Under the pieces are notes generated by a model that saw only the letters and a list, made by a program, of their open reading frames with translations, was not told the DNA's origin and did not search any database. Source: an uncultured bacterium (GTDB taxonomy: Bacteria > Chloroflexota > Anaerolineae > J036 > Brachytrichaceae). Taken from it: DNA of 50,561 nt. The position numbers and the translations under genes are program-made. Within the stretch, counting starts at the first letter, position 1, and each line of letters begins with the position of its first letter. The stretch covers positions 1 through 50,561 of the forward strand of contig CAIQQO010000039.1 of NCBI GenBank assembly GCA_903873965.1. The letters are read 5' to 3'. This document shows positions 1-7,026 of this stretch, in pieces.

Positions 1-2
1 CG

Positions 3-824
3 CTGTATGAACAACTAGGCGAGTCCGACCTGGCCGACAACGATGTCGCTGTGCTGTGCGAAATCATCAGCAGCAAAGCCCACACCGCCTGGCTCGATCA
101 GCGCCTCGGCAAGATCAAAGAGATGAAAGCCATGGACTACACCCGGCAGGAAATCGAAAACACCCTCCGCGCCGAATACGGTCAGCCGCCGGTATATCGC
201 GCCGTCGGCATCGTCAAGGCGACAGAGAACTTCGGTGAACGCGTCGGCAAGATGATCGCCTTTACCCGCAACGACCGCGCGCGCAAACGCGCCCTTACCA
301 AGTGCCTCAACGCCAACGGCCTCGCTGCCCCAGACCAGCGCGAATACGGCCCAGTCCAGATCGCAGACGACACAATCGAATCGACTGGATATGAAATCCA
401 TACACCATCCATCGAAGACATCCAGACACAGATTGATCCCGAATTTGCCGCCGCAGTCGCAGAAGACGCACAGTACGCCGACGAACCAGAACCATCGGCT
501 CCCACCACACAGACCGCCATACACGCAGACAACCAGCGCAAACTAGGGCGCAGCGACGAAGCTGACTCATCCGCCCCATTCGGAGGCGACGACCGCCCAC
601 GCAGCGCCGCTGCCGTTGCCATCGGCATCGCCAACAGCCTCAGCAAAAAGAGCGCCATCAGTGCCTCTGACTTCGCACAACTTAAGGCGACCTGGGCCAG
701 CCTATTTCAGGCAGCATCAGCCGCCGGCGTCAACGCACCCATCGTGGACAAGCCCACTCCCGCCGCGCTGATAGCCGTCATCATGGACATTGGCGCAAAG
801 ATGAACCAACCCAAATTCGTATAG
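3..824 (+). CDS. Phage protein, C-terminal part (possible recombination/annealing protein)
   Basis: The frame is open from base 3 with no stop, so the gene starts outside the window; 273 codons are visible. The first third is charged and helical and ends in a run rich in Arg and Lys (RARKRALTKCLNANGL, roughly residues 90 to 106). The middle is acidic and low in complexity, and the last 60 residues look like a separate small helical domain. I do not recognise a definite family. Its place directly upstream of a replication initiator and loader would suit a single-strand annealing protein or another recombination function, but that rests on context only. Confidence 0.6.
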   Translation: MYEQLGESDLADNDVAVLCEIISSKAHTAWLDQRLGKIKEMKAMDYTRQEIENTLRAEYGQPPVYRAVGIVKATENFGERVGKMIAFTRNDRARKRALTKCLNANGLAAPDQREYGPVQIADDTIESTGYEIHTPSIEDIQTQIDPEFAAAVAEDAQYADEPEPSAPTTQTAIHADNQRKLGRSDEADSSAPFGGDDRPRSAAAVAIGIANSLSKKSAISASDFAQLKATWASLFQAASAAGVNAPIVDKPTPAALIAVIMDIGAKMNQPKFV

Positions 825-835
825 ACCCATACCGA

Positions 836-865
836 CGCCCCGGCGCGCTTTCTCCCGCCGGGGCG
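836..865 (+). terminator. GC-rich hairpin between recombination and replication genes
   Basis: A 10-bp perfect stem (836-845 with 856-865, arms CGCCCCGGCG and CGCCGGGGCG) encloses a 10-nt loop, 11 bases after the preceding stop codon. No U-run follows, and the Shine-Dalgarno AAGGAG of the next gene starts six bases later. It may be an attenuator or RNA stabiliser rather than a full terminator. Confidence 0.5.
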
Positions 866-887
866 CAACCAAGGAGACAACAACAAA

Positions 888-1708
888 ATGCCATCTGCAA
901 TGCCCTGGGTAAAGATTTACACAGAAATATTGGATGACCCCAAGCTGGGCGAGTTGCCAGCAGAGACCAAATGGTGCTACGTCCAACTGATCGTCCTTGC
1001 AGGCGACTATGACGCGGACGGCTACATTGTCACGCGTGACTCACTCGTGACTCACGCGAACATCGCGTGGAGATTGCGCGTGACAGTTGAAACATTGACG
1101 CGTGACATCAATTTGCTGTGCGAATGCGGGCTTGTGGAAATAGATCACGGCGCCATTTTCATCCCCAAATTCGCTGAACGACAAGGCAGAAAACAAAGCG
1201 AAAAACGCGAGCAATGGCGTGAAAGACAGGCAAAATCACGCGAAAAACACGATTCAGATGTCACGCGTGACTCACGCGTGACTCACGCTCCTAGAGGAGA
1301 GGAGAGGAGAGGAGAGAAGAGAAAGAGGAAGAGAGAGAAGAAGAAAAGAGTACAGAAACGGCGCAAGCGCCTGCCCCTTCTCGCCCTCCCAATTTACTTT
1401 TTGATGCAATTGCAGAAGTCACTGCCACAAACCCAAAACTTATGGGCGCTCGCATCGGCAAATGCGCATCCCAACTCTCAAAGATCGGTGCAACGCCTGA
1501 ACAGGTCAAACAAGTAGCCAAATGGTACCAACACAACGACTGGCGAGGCAAAAAAGGCGAACGCCTCACATTTGCCCTTTTGATCGAGATCTGGGACATG
1601 GGCATACGCAATGTATCGAATCCGGCAACCACCCATTTGAACGAACCAGCAGGCTTCGCGGCCATCCGCGAAGCCATGGCCGACCCGCGCTACCAGGAGA
1701 AAAACTGA
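888..1708 (+). CDS. Phage replisome organiser / replication initiator, frame changes mid-gene
   Basis: The N-terminal 110 residues resemble phage replisome-organiser (Phage_rep_org_N-like) winged-helix domains: DDPKLGELPAETKWCYVQL, then AGDYDADGYI, a glycine-leucine wing (ECGLVEID) and FIPKFAERQ. Such proteins bind origin DNA and recruit a helicase loader; a G39P-like loader is encoded next. The start ATG 888 has AAGGAG 11 bases upstream. In the original frame the protein turns into an Arg/Lys-rich run after the purine tract and stops at 1517. A second frame, open from 1295 to 1708, encodes a sensible acidic linker and C-terminal domain (LLFDAIAEVTATNP, ATPEQVKQVAKWYQHNDW, ERLTFALLIEIW) ending one base into the loader ATG. 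Removing one GGAGA unit, or a -1 shift, would join the halves into about 271 residues. Phase variation, programmed frameshift, mutation or assembly error all remain possible. Confidence 0.75.
1030..1105 (+). repeat. Iteron cluster A in the initiator gene (11-bp period)
   Basis: The self-complementary 10-mer TCACGCGTGA occurs at 1030-1039. A one-mismatch copy (TCACTCGTGA) is at 1041-1050, a half copy at 1052-1058, and a further one-mismatch copy (TGACGCGTGA) at 1096-1105. The first three start exactly 11 bp apart, about one helical turn. This is what binding sites for a dimeric initiator look like. The repeats are translated as part of the winged-helix domain. Confidence 0.6.
1236..1292 (+). 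repeat. Iteron cluster B in the initiator gene (11-bp period)
   Basis: Two perfect copies of the palindrome TCACGCGTGA lie at 1261-1270 and 1272-1281, with a partial third at 1283-1288. Again the step is 11 bp; a half copy (TCACGCGA) sits at 1236-1243. The cluster immediately precedes the purine tract at 1293-1350. Together these match the iteron-plus-unwinding-region layout of phage origins placed inside initiator genes. Confidence 0.6.
1293..1350 (+). repeat. 58-nt all-purine tract with GGAGA microsatellite
   Basis: Every base from 1293 to 1350 is A or G. It contains four perfect GGAGA units (1296-1315) and then a degenerate GAAGA/GAGA run. A change of one 5-bp unit shifts the reading frame of the surrounding initiator gene, and loss of one unit would put the two coding halves in one frame. 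The tract may also be an easily opened or triplex-forming element beside the iterons. Confidence 0.8.
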
Positions 1709-2250
1709 TGGCAACACCCACCGAAATCATGAAAATTTGCACGTTTATGGCCGCGTGCTACCCCAATTTCAAACTACAAAAGGCCACAATCGACAGCTAC
1801 GCCGACCTATTTTCCGATGTGGACGCCGAAATACTGGCCGCCGCGGCCAAACAAGCGTGCCGTTCCAGTGAATTTTTCCCCACACCGGCGCGAATATTTT
1901 CCGCCATCGATGCCATGAAAACCATCGCCGAACCCATCCCCGACCACACACAGGCGTGGGATGAACTCATGCGCGAGGTGCGCCGCGTAGGTTTTCAGTC
2001 ATGGGAACACACCAAATTCACCACCGCCATGATCCGCGACGTCGCTAAAATCTACTGGCGCGATGCCTGCCTGGTCGATGTCGATCAACTCCCGACCGTG
2101 CGCGCACAGTTTAGAGACAGCTACAACGCCCGCGCCGGACGCCAACAACAGCAACGCACCATGCTCCCCGGCACCAACGACGCCATCAAAACACTCGTTG
2201 ACCGGCTCGACATGGGCAAGCGCCTACTCGCGGGAGGTGATCACAAATGA
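1708..2250 (+). CDS. Phage helicase loader, G39P-like
   Basis: A 180-residue protein. Its first 65 residues match the pattern of SPP1 G39P-like helicase loader/inhibitor domains: an initial helix (EIMKICTFMAACYPNF), a turn, a second helix ending in the acidic stretch FSDVDAEIL, then helix ILAAAAKQACRSSEFFPTPARIFSAI, where the short FFPT.A.I tail is characteristic. These proteins deliver the replicative helicase to an origin-bound initiator. The ATG at 1708 overlaps the last base of the upstream frame's stop codon, so translation is probably coupled to the initiator. The C-terminal half (WDELMREVRRVG, then a Gln-rich stretch) is less conserved-looking. No helicase gene follows in the window, so the loader may recruit the host enzyme or one encoded further left. 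RBS: CCAGGAG about 10 bases upstream. Confidence 0.7.
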   Translation: MATPTEIMKICTFMAACYPNFKLQKATIDSYADLFSDVDAEILAAAAKQACRSSEFFPTPARIFSAIDAMKTIAEPIPDHTQAWDELMREVRRVGFQSWEHTKFTTAMIRDVAKIYWRDACLVDVDQLPTVRAQFRDSYNARAGRQQQQRTMLPGTNDAIKTLVDRLDMGKRLLAGGDHK

Positions 2251-2426
2251 CTGTCACCGAACGGCGCAACCGCATCCCACACTACCCAGATGACAAACAC
2301 CCAGTATGCGAATACTGCGAATCCATGCGCTGGGTCATCGACCCGCGCGGTAACCTGAAACGCTGCCCCACCTGTTCCGGCGGCCCGACCTTCGACCCGG
2401 CAGCCACAATCACATTCAACCAATAG
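2247..2426 (+). CDS. Small zinc-ribbon protein (59 aa)
   Basis: This short frame starts at ATG 2247, which overlaps the loader stop codon as ATGA, and ends at TAG 2424-2426. It has two CxxC knuckles, CEYC at residues 21-24 and CPTC at 40-43, about 15 residues apart, as in rubredoxin-like or zinc-ribbon miniproteins. The translational coupling and the paired cysteines argue that it is real. Function unknown; small zinc ribbons in phage replication regions often bind DNA or protein partners. Confidence 0.7.
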   Translation: MTVTERRNRIPHYPDDKHPVCEYCESMRWVIDPRGNLKRCPTCSGGPTFDPAATITFNQ

Positions 2427-2440
2427 GAGATTTACGAACC

Positions 2441-2893
2441 ATGAACCAATATATCGCCACGCTCGACGGCATCCAACTCGGTCAAATCAACGACATGGCC
2501 GACAACCACACCATAGTCATGGACACGCTGAACATCTGGCTGCGCGCCGGTGCAGCCGTCCAACTCAAGCAAAACGGCGCTCCCGCCACGCTCAAACTCA
2601 TCGACCCCAAACCAGCCGCGCCCAAACCCGCGCCCAAAAAAGCCCCGAAAGCGACATCCAAAGCGGCTAAAACCGAATGGCGGCAAGGCGCGACAGTCTA
2701 CCTATGCTGGTCACAACTACCGCTCGACCCCAAGACGCACCTATCAGCCTACCGTCACGCCAAAGGTATTGTTGAGACCTTCCGCGGTGGCCCTGGCGTC
2801 ACCAAAACCGTAGGCGTCCGATTCGGCGGCGATCCCGAACTCACCTGGCTGCGCCCAACCGAACTCACTGCCACGCCGGAGGTTGACCTGTGA
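2441..2893 (+). CDS. Unknown two-part protein with Lys/Pro/Ala linker
   Basis: A 150-residue protein with a good ribosome site (AGGAG at 2426-2430). Residues 1-50 form one small domain (DGIQLGQINDMADNHTI). A basic Pro/Ala/Lys linker follows at about 55-75 (KPAAPKPAPKKAPK), and then a second domain of about 70 residues with several tryptophans (TEWRQGATVYLCWSQLPL, FGGDPELTWLRPTEL). The linker resembles those in DNA-associated phage proteins. I do not recognise a family. Its stop overlaps the next gene's GTG start, so the two are coupled. Confidence 0.6.
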   Translation: MNQYIATLDGIQLGQINDMADNHTIVMDTLNIWLRAGAAVQLKQNGAPATLKLIDPKPAAPKPAPKKAPKATSKAAKTEWRQGATVYLCWSQLPLDPKTHLSAYRHAKGIVETFRGGPGVTKTVGVRFGGDPELTWLRPTELTATPEVDL

Positions 2894-3303
2894 GCTACAC
2901 ACCATCCTCAGCATCCATGGCATTGCGCGACTTTGAAATATGGGCAGGCAAGGTGAACGACCCAGACCTGGCAGCCTTCGCCCGCCAATGCGCCCAGGAT
3001 TTACGCAAGGGAGGCGTGCAATCGGCTCGGGCTGAAGCCGCCCCGCCAGCGCCAAAACCAACCCGAGTCAGCAACCGAATCGGAAAGACAAACACCGGCT
3101 ACAAAGGCGTATCCCGCCGCGTTCGGCGCGGATGCGTCATGTATGTGGCACAACTGCACATCGGTGGCAGATACTGCCGCGTGTCATTTCAGTCGCTCGA
3201 AGACGCGCTCAGGTACTACGACCACTGGGCATGGGACACGTTCAAAGACCCAAGGCGGCTCAACAACCCCGATGAAATTCTCAACAAGAAGGCACAACCA
3301 TGA
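2890..3303 (+). CDS. AP2-domain DNA-binding protein
   Basis: A 137-residue protein starting at GTG 2890 (GTGA overlap with the previous stop). Residues 65-120 read as an AP2 DNA-binding domain: NTGYKGVSRR, three strands (CVMYVAQLHIGGRYCRVSF), then the helix SLEDALRYYDHWAWDTF that packs on the sheet. AP2 domains in phages usually sit beside HNH homing endonucleases, but no HNH motif is present here. The N-terminal 60 residues are a short helical region (SMALRDFEIWAGKVNDPDLAAFARQCA) and an Ala/Pro linker. It may be a free-standing DNA-binding regulator or a remnant of an AP2-HNH protein. The domain call is fairly firm; the role is unknown. Confidence 0.7.
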   Translation: MSYTPSSASMALRDFEIWAGKVNDPDLAAFARQCAQDLRKGGVQSARAEAAPPAPKPTRVSNRIGKTNTGYKGVSRRVRRGCVMYVAQLHIGGRYCRVSFQSLEDALRYYDHWAWDTFKDPRRLNNPDEILNKKAQP

Positions 3304-3497
3304 TGTCCAACACCAACCTCAAAAAGATCGAAGGCCACATCAGCAACCTGATCCGCATCCGCAACAGCATCTGCGCCATCACCAGCCTGCCAATGTCTTC
3401 CAGCCAGGACGCCGCCTGCGGTGCCGCCTACCGCGCCATCACCATCGCCATCGAACAACTGCAACAGATTGCCGACAGCAAGCCAGGAACGAAATGA
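3300..3497 (+). CDS. Small helical protein, unknown
   Basis: A 65-residue protein. ATG 3300 overlaps the upstream stop (ATGA), and the next gene's ATG in turn overlaps this stop, so it lies inside a coupled chain. A second ATG directly follows the first. The sequence is predicted to be mostly helical (NLKKIEGHISNLIRIRNSI, AAYRAITIAIEQLQQIAD) with no recognisable motif. Function unknown. Confidence 0.55.
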   Translation: MMSNTNLKKIEGHISNLIRIRNSICAITSLPMSSSQDAACGAAYRAITIAIEQLQQIADSKPGTK

Positions 3498-4024
3498 GCG
3501 GCGAATATATGGAGAACGAGAATGAATTTCGCACCGTCATTCGCGCCGATGGGACTGTAGGCATCATACCGTCACTCAACAGCGTGATGCGCTCATGTGA
3601 CGCGGATGGCGTTGTGGACATGGATGCAGAAGGGACATGGGCGCACAACTACAAGGCCGAGCGCGACGAATTTGCCGAGCGCCTTGAGGCGGCGATCAAA
3701 GAAATTGATCGCAAAAACGTTGCGATGGGCAGCATGATCCGCGAGTTGGCCGACCTGAGGGCACAGGTAGACACGCTCAACCGCATCGCGGCTGATGAAA
3801 TGGTGCTGCGCGCCACATGCGAGACGCAGGCCAAGATGTTACGCAACGCTGAAACCGATATGCGCAGGATGCACGAACGCATCGACATACTGGAAACTCG
3901 CGAAGTAGAACAGACCGAGTACACAGAACAGCTTGAGCGCGACTACACCGCCGCACGCGCAGCGGCATGTGCGTGGAAACAAGCAGCAAAGACGTATCGC
4001 AGCGAGTACAAAAGTGAACAATGA
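3494..4024 (+). CDS. Coiled-coil protein, unknown
   Basis: A 176-residue protein. The start ATG 3494 overlaps the previous stop (ATGA); the open frame extends further upstream, but that part lies over other genes. After about 50 N-terminal residues the rest is a continuous charged heptad-like helix (ERDEFAERLEAAIKEIDRK, RELADLRAQVDTLNRIA, MHERIDILETREVEQTEY), so a long coiled coil is likely. No enzymatic motif is seen. Phage replication regions often encode such proteins, but I cannot name a family. Confidence 0.6.
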   Translation: MSGEYMENENEFRTVIRADGTVGIIPSLNSVMRSCDADGVVDMDAEGTWAHNYKAERDEFAERLEAAIKEIDRKNVAMGSMIRELADLRAQVDTLNRIAADEMVLRATCETQAKMLRNAETDMRRMHERIDILETREVEQTEYTEQLERDYTAARAAACAWKQAAKTYRSEYKSEQ

Positions 4025-4241
4025 CCACAATCTCACCATCAAGCAAGTCGAAATGATGGTGCTAAACAAGATCGTTCGCGTTTGCGTCACTGATGCCTAT
4101 GAAGGAATAGTGACGATGGTCGCGCGACACTACGATCCCGCGACTGGCGGTTTCGCGCTTGTGGTCAAGACCACCGATGGCCGCGATTGCATCGCATTCT
4201 GGCGCGAGATAGAGATATCCGATACGGGGCGTCTACTATGA
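4014..4241 (+). CDS. Small protein, unknown (GTG start)
   Basis: About 75 residues if read from GTG 4014, which overlaps the end of the coiled-coil gene by 11 bases; ATG 4053 is an alternative start giving about 62. The C-terminal part is rich in beta strands (GFALVVKTTDGRDCIAFWREIEI) and looks like a compact domain. No family recognised. The next gene's ATG overlaps its stop. Confidence 0.5.
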   Translation: MNNDHNLTIKQVEMMVLNKIVRVCVTDAYEGIVTMVARHYDPATGGFALVVKTTDGRDCIAFWREIEISDTGRLL

Positions 4242-4411
4242 CCGAGCATCAAGCGCTCAACTGGATCGAGACGCACACGGTCAGATTGGTGGTCAAGCCT
4301 CACGTCACTAAGCTGTATTACGGCATGTACGTGTTCACCTCAACGCATCCCGACATCAGCATGCGCATCATCGAATGCGTCACTCAGGCAAAGGAGGCTA
4401 ATCATACGTGA
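4238..4411 (+). CDS. Small protein, unknown (57 aa)
   Basis: Start ATG 4238 overlaps the preceding stop as ATGA, the same coupling seen through this gene chain. The 57-residue product mixes helix and strand (ALNWIETHTVRLVVKPHV, YYGMYVFTSTHPDISMRII). No motif is recognised. It is the last gene before a short non-coding gap with a hairpin. Confidence 0.5.
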   Translation: MTEHQALNWIETHTVRLVVKPHVTKLYYGMYVFTSTHPDISMRIIECVTQAKEANHT

Positions 4412-4499
4412 GGATTCTGGCCCAATAACCAGACGGAAGGCGACCGATAGAGCGCACCGATCCCCGCGCGTAATACATACTAGCGGGCACTCTCATACC

Positions 4500-4526
4500 G
4501 CCGCCTGTGACTCATGCCCAGGCGGC
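4500..4526 (+). promoter_or_regulatory. Hairpin upstream of the last small gene
   Basis: An 8-bp perfect inverted repeat (GCCGCCTG at 4500-4507 with CAGGCGGC at 4519-4526) with an 11-nt loop lies in the only sizeable gap of the element. No U-rich tail follows. It could be an attenuator or a protein-binding site. The sequence shows no more than the symmetry. Confidence 0.35.
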
Positions 4527-4549
4527 AATTCAATCACCTGGTGAAAACT

Positions 4550-4750
4550 ATGAACAGTATCGAAACACGAATCATCCACGAAATCGGCGAACTCTCGCGC
4601 GTCCATGCCATCAACGTCAAAGCCATCCTCGAACAACGCGACACCGCACTCCAGAACGCTGAGATGTGGAAACAACGCGCAATGAAGGCAGAGACTGAAC
4701 TCCATCAGGCGCGCGCGACACAGCGAGAAATGAATGAACCAGCTATATAA
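4550..4750 (+). CDS. Short coiled-coil protein, unknown
   Basis: About 66 residues from ATG 4550; an in-frame ATG at 4514 would add 12 residues but lies inside the hairpin. The product is one long amphipathic, charged helix (RVHAINVKAILEQRDTALQNAEMWKQRAMKAE, split by no proline), so probably a coiled coil. It ends 35 bases before the recombinase gene. No function can be assigned. The ribosome site is weak. Confidence 0.45.
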   Translation: MNSIETRIIHEIGELSRVHAINVKAILEQRDTALQNAEMWKQRAMKAETELHQARATQREMNEPAI

Positions 4751-4785
4751 CATCCTGGCTGAATTGGCGTTAAAGGCCACACAAC

Positions 4786-6417
4786 ATGAAACCAATGGCA
4801 GTGTACTACCGAGTCAGCACCAAGAAACAAGCCCGCGGACACAGCATCGACGCCCAGGAAACCGCGCTAAAAAAATTCTTCGTAGAACAGAAGTGGCCGT
4901 GGCCTGATCCCCGCCACATCTTTGTAGACCATGAATCTGGACGGCACGACACCCGCGCCGGATTCATGGCCATGATGGACTGCGTCCGCAACGGCGAAAT
5001 CGCCGGGTTCGCCGTCCACATGTGGGACCGCTTCTTCCGCGACCTCTTCAAATCCCTCACCGCCTACAACGAACTCAAAACCCTCCACGCCCAAGCCTGG
5101 TCTGCCGACGACCCCTACGACATCTTCTCATTCGATGGGGAAGGGCGATTCAAAGAAGACATGCTCGCAGCAGAGGGCTATAGTCGCAAGCTCAGCAAAC
5201 ACATCCGCAAAGGCAAACGCACCAAGGCCGAGTCAGGCGAAACCAACGCATCCCGCATCGCGTTCGGCTGGGCCCGCAACCCCGCCACCGGCCAGATCAC
5301 CCAAACACCCGATGCCGCCCTCGTCGAACGCGCAGCCCGTCTCTACCTCACAGGCCAATACTCCGGCGAACAAATCGCGCGCAACATCTCCACGCCCGAC
5401 CATCGCTTCACATTCAGCCAGGTACTAGACTGGCTCGCCAACCCATTCATTGCCGGGCGCATCACCTACTCCCCCGTCATATTCGGCCGCACAGACACCG
5501 CGCGCCGCTGTCAAAACATCATCCAAGGACACCACGAAGGCGTCATCACCTGGGAGGAATTCGAGCAGATCCAGACCATCATGCGCAAACGATCACGCGG
5601 AGGGCGTGGCGTACACTGGCACGCGCGCACCTACGTCTATGGACGATCGCTGCTGCGGTGCGCCGGTTGTGGTCGCATCATCGTCGGCTACCCCGAGCGC
5701 GACGCGCACCTCTACATCTGCGGAGCCAAACGCCTGAGTGTTGGCTGCCCCTCCGGCGTCTCCACCATCGATGAATCCACCATCGACGCCGAAATCGAGC
5801 GCATCATCCAACACATCCACGTCCCCAACAACTGGATCGAGCAAGCCACACAACGCGCCGTGCAAATATCGACGCGCGACGACACCCAATCCGCCGAACG
5901 CGCCGACATCGACATGCAACGCCGCGAAGCCATGGACGCCTTCATGGCGCACCGCATCACCTCATCCGAGTTTGCGCGCCGGATCGAAGACCTTGACGCT
6001 AACGCCAGCCGAGTTATATCGCGCCACACAATCATCGCGCAGGAACGCATAGCGGACATGGTCAACGCGTTACATGACATGAAACGCCTATGGTCCGTCG
6101 GTGACCCCGTGCAACGCAGCACATTACTGCGCAGCCTATTCGCAACCATCACCGTGGACACCCGCGCCAAACTCATCACCACGTTTACCGCGTTGAATAC
6201 CGAAATAGCCAGTGTGCTGCGAGGATGTTCCGGCCTGATCGAAACCACATCCAGCGTGTTCTCGCGCATCCCAGACTGGCGCATGACCGCAATCCCCTTG
6301 CGCGAAGCCGCCCAACGCGCCGGTGTGTCGAAACAAACCATGCTATCCTGGTGCAGAACTGGTAAAGTCACCGCTGAGAAACGCGGGAATCGGTGGTGGG
6401 TGTCAAAACCTACTTAG
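4786..6417 (+). CDS. Large serine recombinase (integrase) with C-terminal excisionase-like HTH
   Basis: A 543-residue recombinase. The resolvase domain is at residues 1-140, with the catalytic YYRVSTK motif (Ser11, Arg9) and SIDAQ, and later FAVHMWDRFFRD. A recombinase domain follows (SRIAFGWARNPATGQI, WLANPFIAGRITY). A zinc ribbon has CAGC and later a YICG/GC pair, then a coiled coil (about residues 365-430). Such enzymes exchange attP and attB through a Ser-DNA link. The odd part is the last 41 residues (503-543, REAAQRAGVSKQTMLSWCR, then RWWVSKP), which reads as a MerR/excisionase-type helix-turn-helix, normally a separate protein. It could alter att recognition or direction control. The gene is the last of the element, 24 bases before xpt, as expected next to an attachment site. 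Confidence 0.9.
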   Translation: MKPMAVYYRVSTKKQARGHSIDAQETALKKFFVEQKWPWPDPRHIFVDHESGRHDTRAGFMAMMDCVRNGEIAGFAVHMWDRFFRDLFKSLTAYNELKTLHAQAWSADDPYDIFSFDGEGRFKEDMLAAEGYSRKLSKHIRKGKRTKAESGETNASRIAFGWARNPATGQITQTPDAALVERAARLYLTGQYSGEQIARNISTPDHRFTFSQVLDWLANPFIAGRITYSPVIFGRTDTARRCQNIIQGHHEGVITWEEFEQIQTIMRKRSRGGRGVHWHARTYVYGRSLLRCAGCGRIIVGYPERDAHLYICGAKRLSVGCPSGVSTIDESTIDAEIERIIQHIHVPNNWIEQATQRAVQISTRDDTQSAERADIDMQRREAMDAFMAHRITSSEFARRIEDLDANASRVISRHTIIAQERIADMVNALHDMKRLWSVGDPVQRSTLLRSLFATITVDTRAKLITTFTALNTEIASVLRGCSGLIETTSSVFSRIPDWRMTAIPLREAAQRAGVSKQTMLSWCRTGKVTAEKRGNRWWVSKPT

Positions 6418-6429
6418 CCGGTACATCAT

Positions 6430-6435
6430 TATAAT
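6430..6435 (+). promoter_or_regulatory. -10 box of xpt, leaderless type
   Basis: TATAAT ends exactly 6 bases before ATG 6442, so transcription would begin at or next to the start codon. No good -35 hexamer is seen at 16 to 18 bp. There is no room for a purine riboswitch, which often controls xpt elsewhere. The same spacing occurs before genes at 11898 and 16243. Confidence 0.6.
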
Positions 6436-6441
6436 CGAGCT

Positions 6442-7026
6442 ATGCAAGCATTGGAACAACGTATCCTCTCCGAAGGGCGAAACCTGGGTCAAGGAATACT
6501 GAAAGTCGATTCATTTGTCAATCACCAGGTAGATCCCATTTTAATGCTGGCCTGTGGCCAGGAATTCGCAAAGCTTTTCAAAGACAGCCGTCCCACCAAG
6601 ATTCTGACTGCAGAAATCAGCGGTATTGCGCCGGCCCTAACAACCGGCATTGCGATGGGCATTCCAATTGTGTATGCCCGCAAGACCAAGCCGATCACTA
6701 TGCCCGACACCGTCTTTCTAACGACAGCGCCATCACACACCAAGAAGCGTGATGTGGAGATCATGGCTTCGCCTGAATATCTAAGATCGGGCGAGCGCGT
6801 GCTCATCATTGATGACTTTCTCGCGACAGGGCAGACTATTCTCGCACTGGCGCGCATCGCTCACGCAGCCGGCGCTGAAATTGTCGGGGTGGGCGCATTG
6901 ATCGAAAAAACATTTGAGGGCGGGCGAGACTTACTGCGCGACCTAAATGTGCCAATTGAATCGCTGGCGACCATCATCGACATGCGCGAAGGGAAAATCA
7001 CTTTCAAAACACGCGCCGATGAGTGA
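6442..7026 (+). CDS. xpt: Xanthine phosphoribosyltransferase
   Basis: A 194-residue purine salvage enzyme that joins xanthine to PRPP to give XMP. The length is normal for the Xpt family. Signature stretches are SFVNHQVDPILM at residues 23-34, EISGIAPALTTGIAMGIP near 58-75, a central ARKTKP and SHTKKRDVE region, and the PRPP-binding loop VLIIDDFLATGQT near 119-131. It sits just beyond the serine recombinase, at the likely right junction of the mobile element. Its TATAAT box is too close to the ATG for a leader, so translation is probably leaderless. The next gene's ATG lies 8 bases inside its end, so the two are co-transcribed. Family assignment is firm. Confidence 0.92.
   Translation: MQALEQRILSEGRNLGQGILKVDSFVNHQVDPILMLACGQEFAKLFKDSRPTKILTAEISGIAPALTTGIAMGIPIVYARKTKPITMPDTVFLTTAPSHTKKRDVEIMASPEYLRSGERVLIIDDFLATGQTILALARIAHAAGAEIVGVGALIEKTFEGGRDLLRDLNVPIESLATIIDMREGKITFKTRADE

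Larger units (their letters stand above)
1..6441 (+). mobile_element. Right part of an integrated phage-like element
   Basis: Every gene from the left edge to 6417 is on the + strand and most neighbours overlap by 1 to 4 bases. The set is phage-like: an annealing-like protein, a replisome organiser, a helicase loader, an AP2 protein, small unknown proteins and a large serine recombinase. Ordinary chromosomal genes begin 24 bases after the recombinase with xpt. Serine integrases usually sit next to their attachment site, so the right junction is probably between 6418 and 6441 or just inside a neighbouring gene. The left end is outside the window. No capsid, tail, portal or conjugation gene is visible, so prophage versus another integrative element cannot be decided here. 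Confidence 0.75.

Noticed and set aside
15..658. Long reverse-strand open frames over the first gene
   Set aside because: They lie antisense to a frame that is open from the window edge with sensible composition, and they are low-complexity shadows without a ribosome site.
1030..1292. CRISPR-like array
   Set aside because: The repeats are 10-11 bp, palindromic and nearly contiguous inside a coding gene, with no 30-bp spacers. Iterons fit better.
1522..1707. N-terminal extension of the helicase loader
   Set aside because: The open frame runs upstream, but the extension overlaps the initiator C-terminal frame. ATG 1708 has a ribosome site and coupling, and starts the family-like domain.
6380..6445. 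Purine riboswitch before xpt
   Set aside because: Only 24 bases separate the recombinase stop and the xpt start, and the -10 box sits 6 bases from the ATG, so no aptamer can fit.
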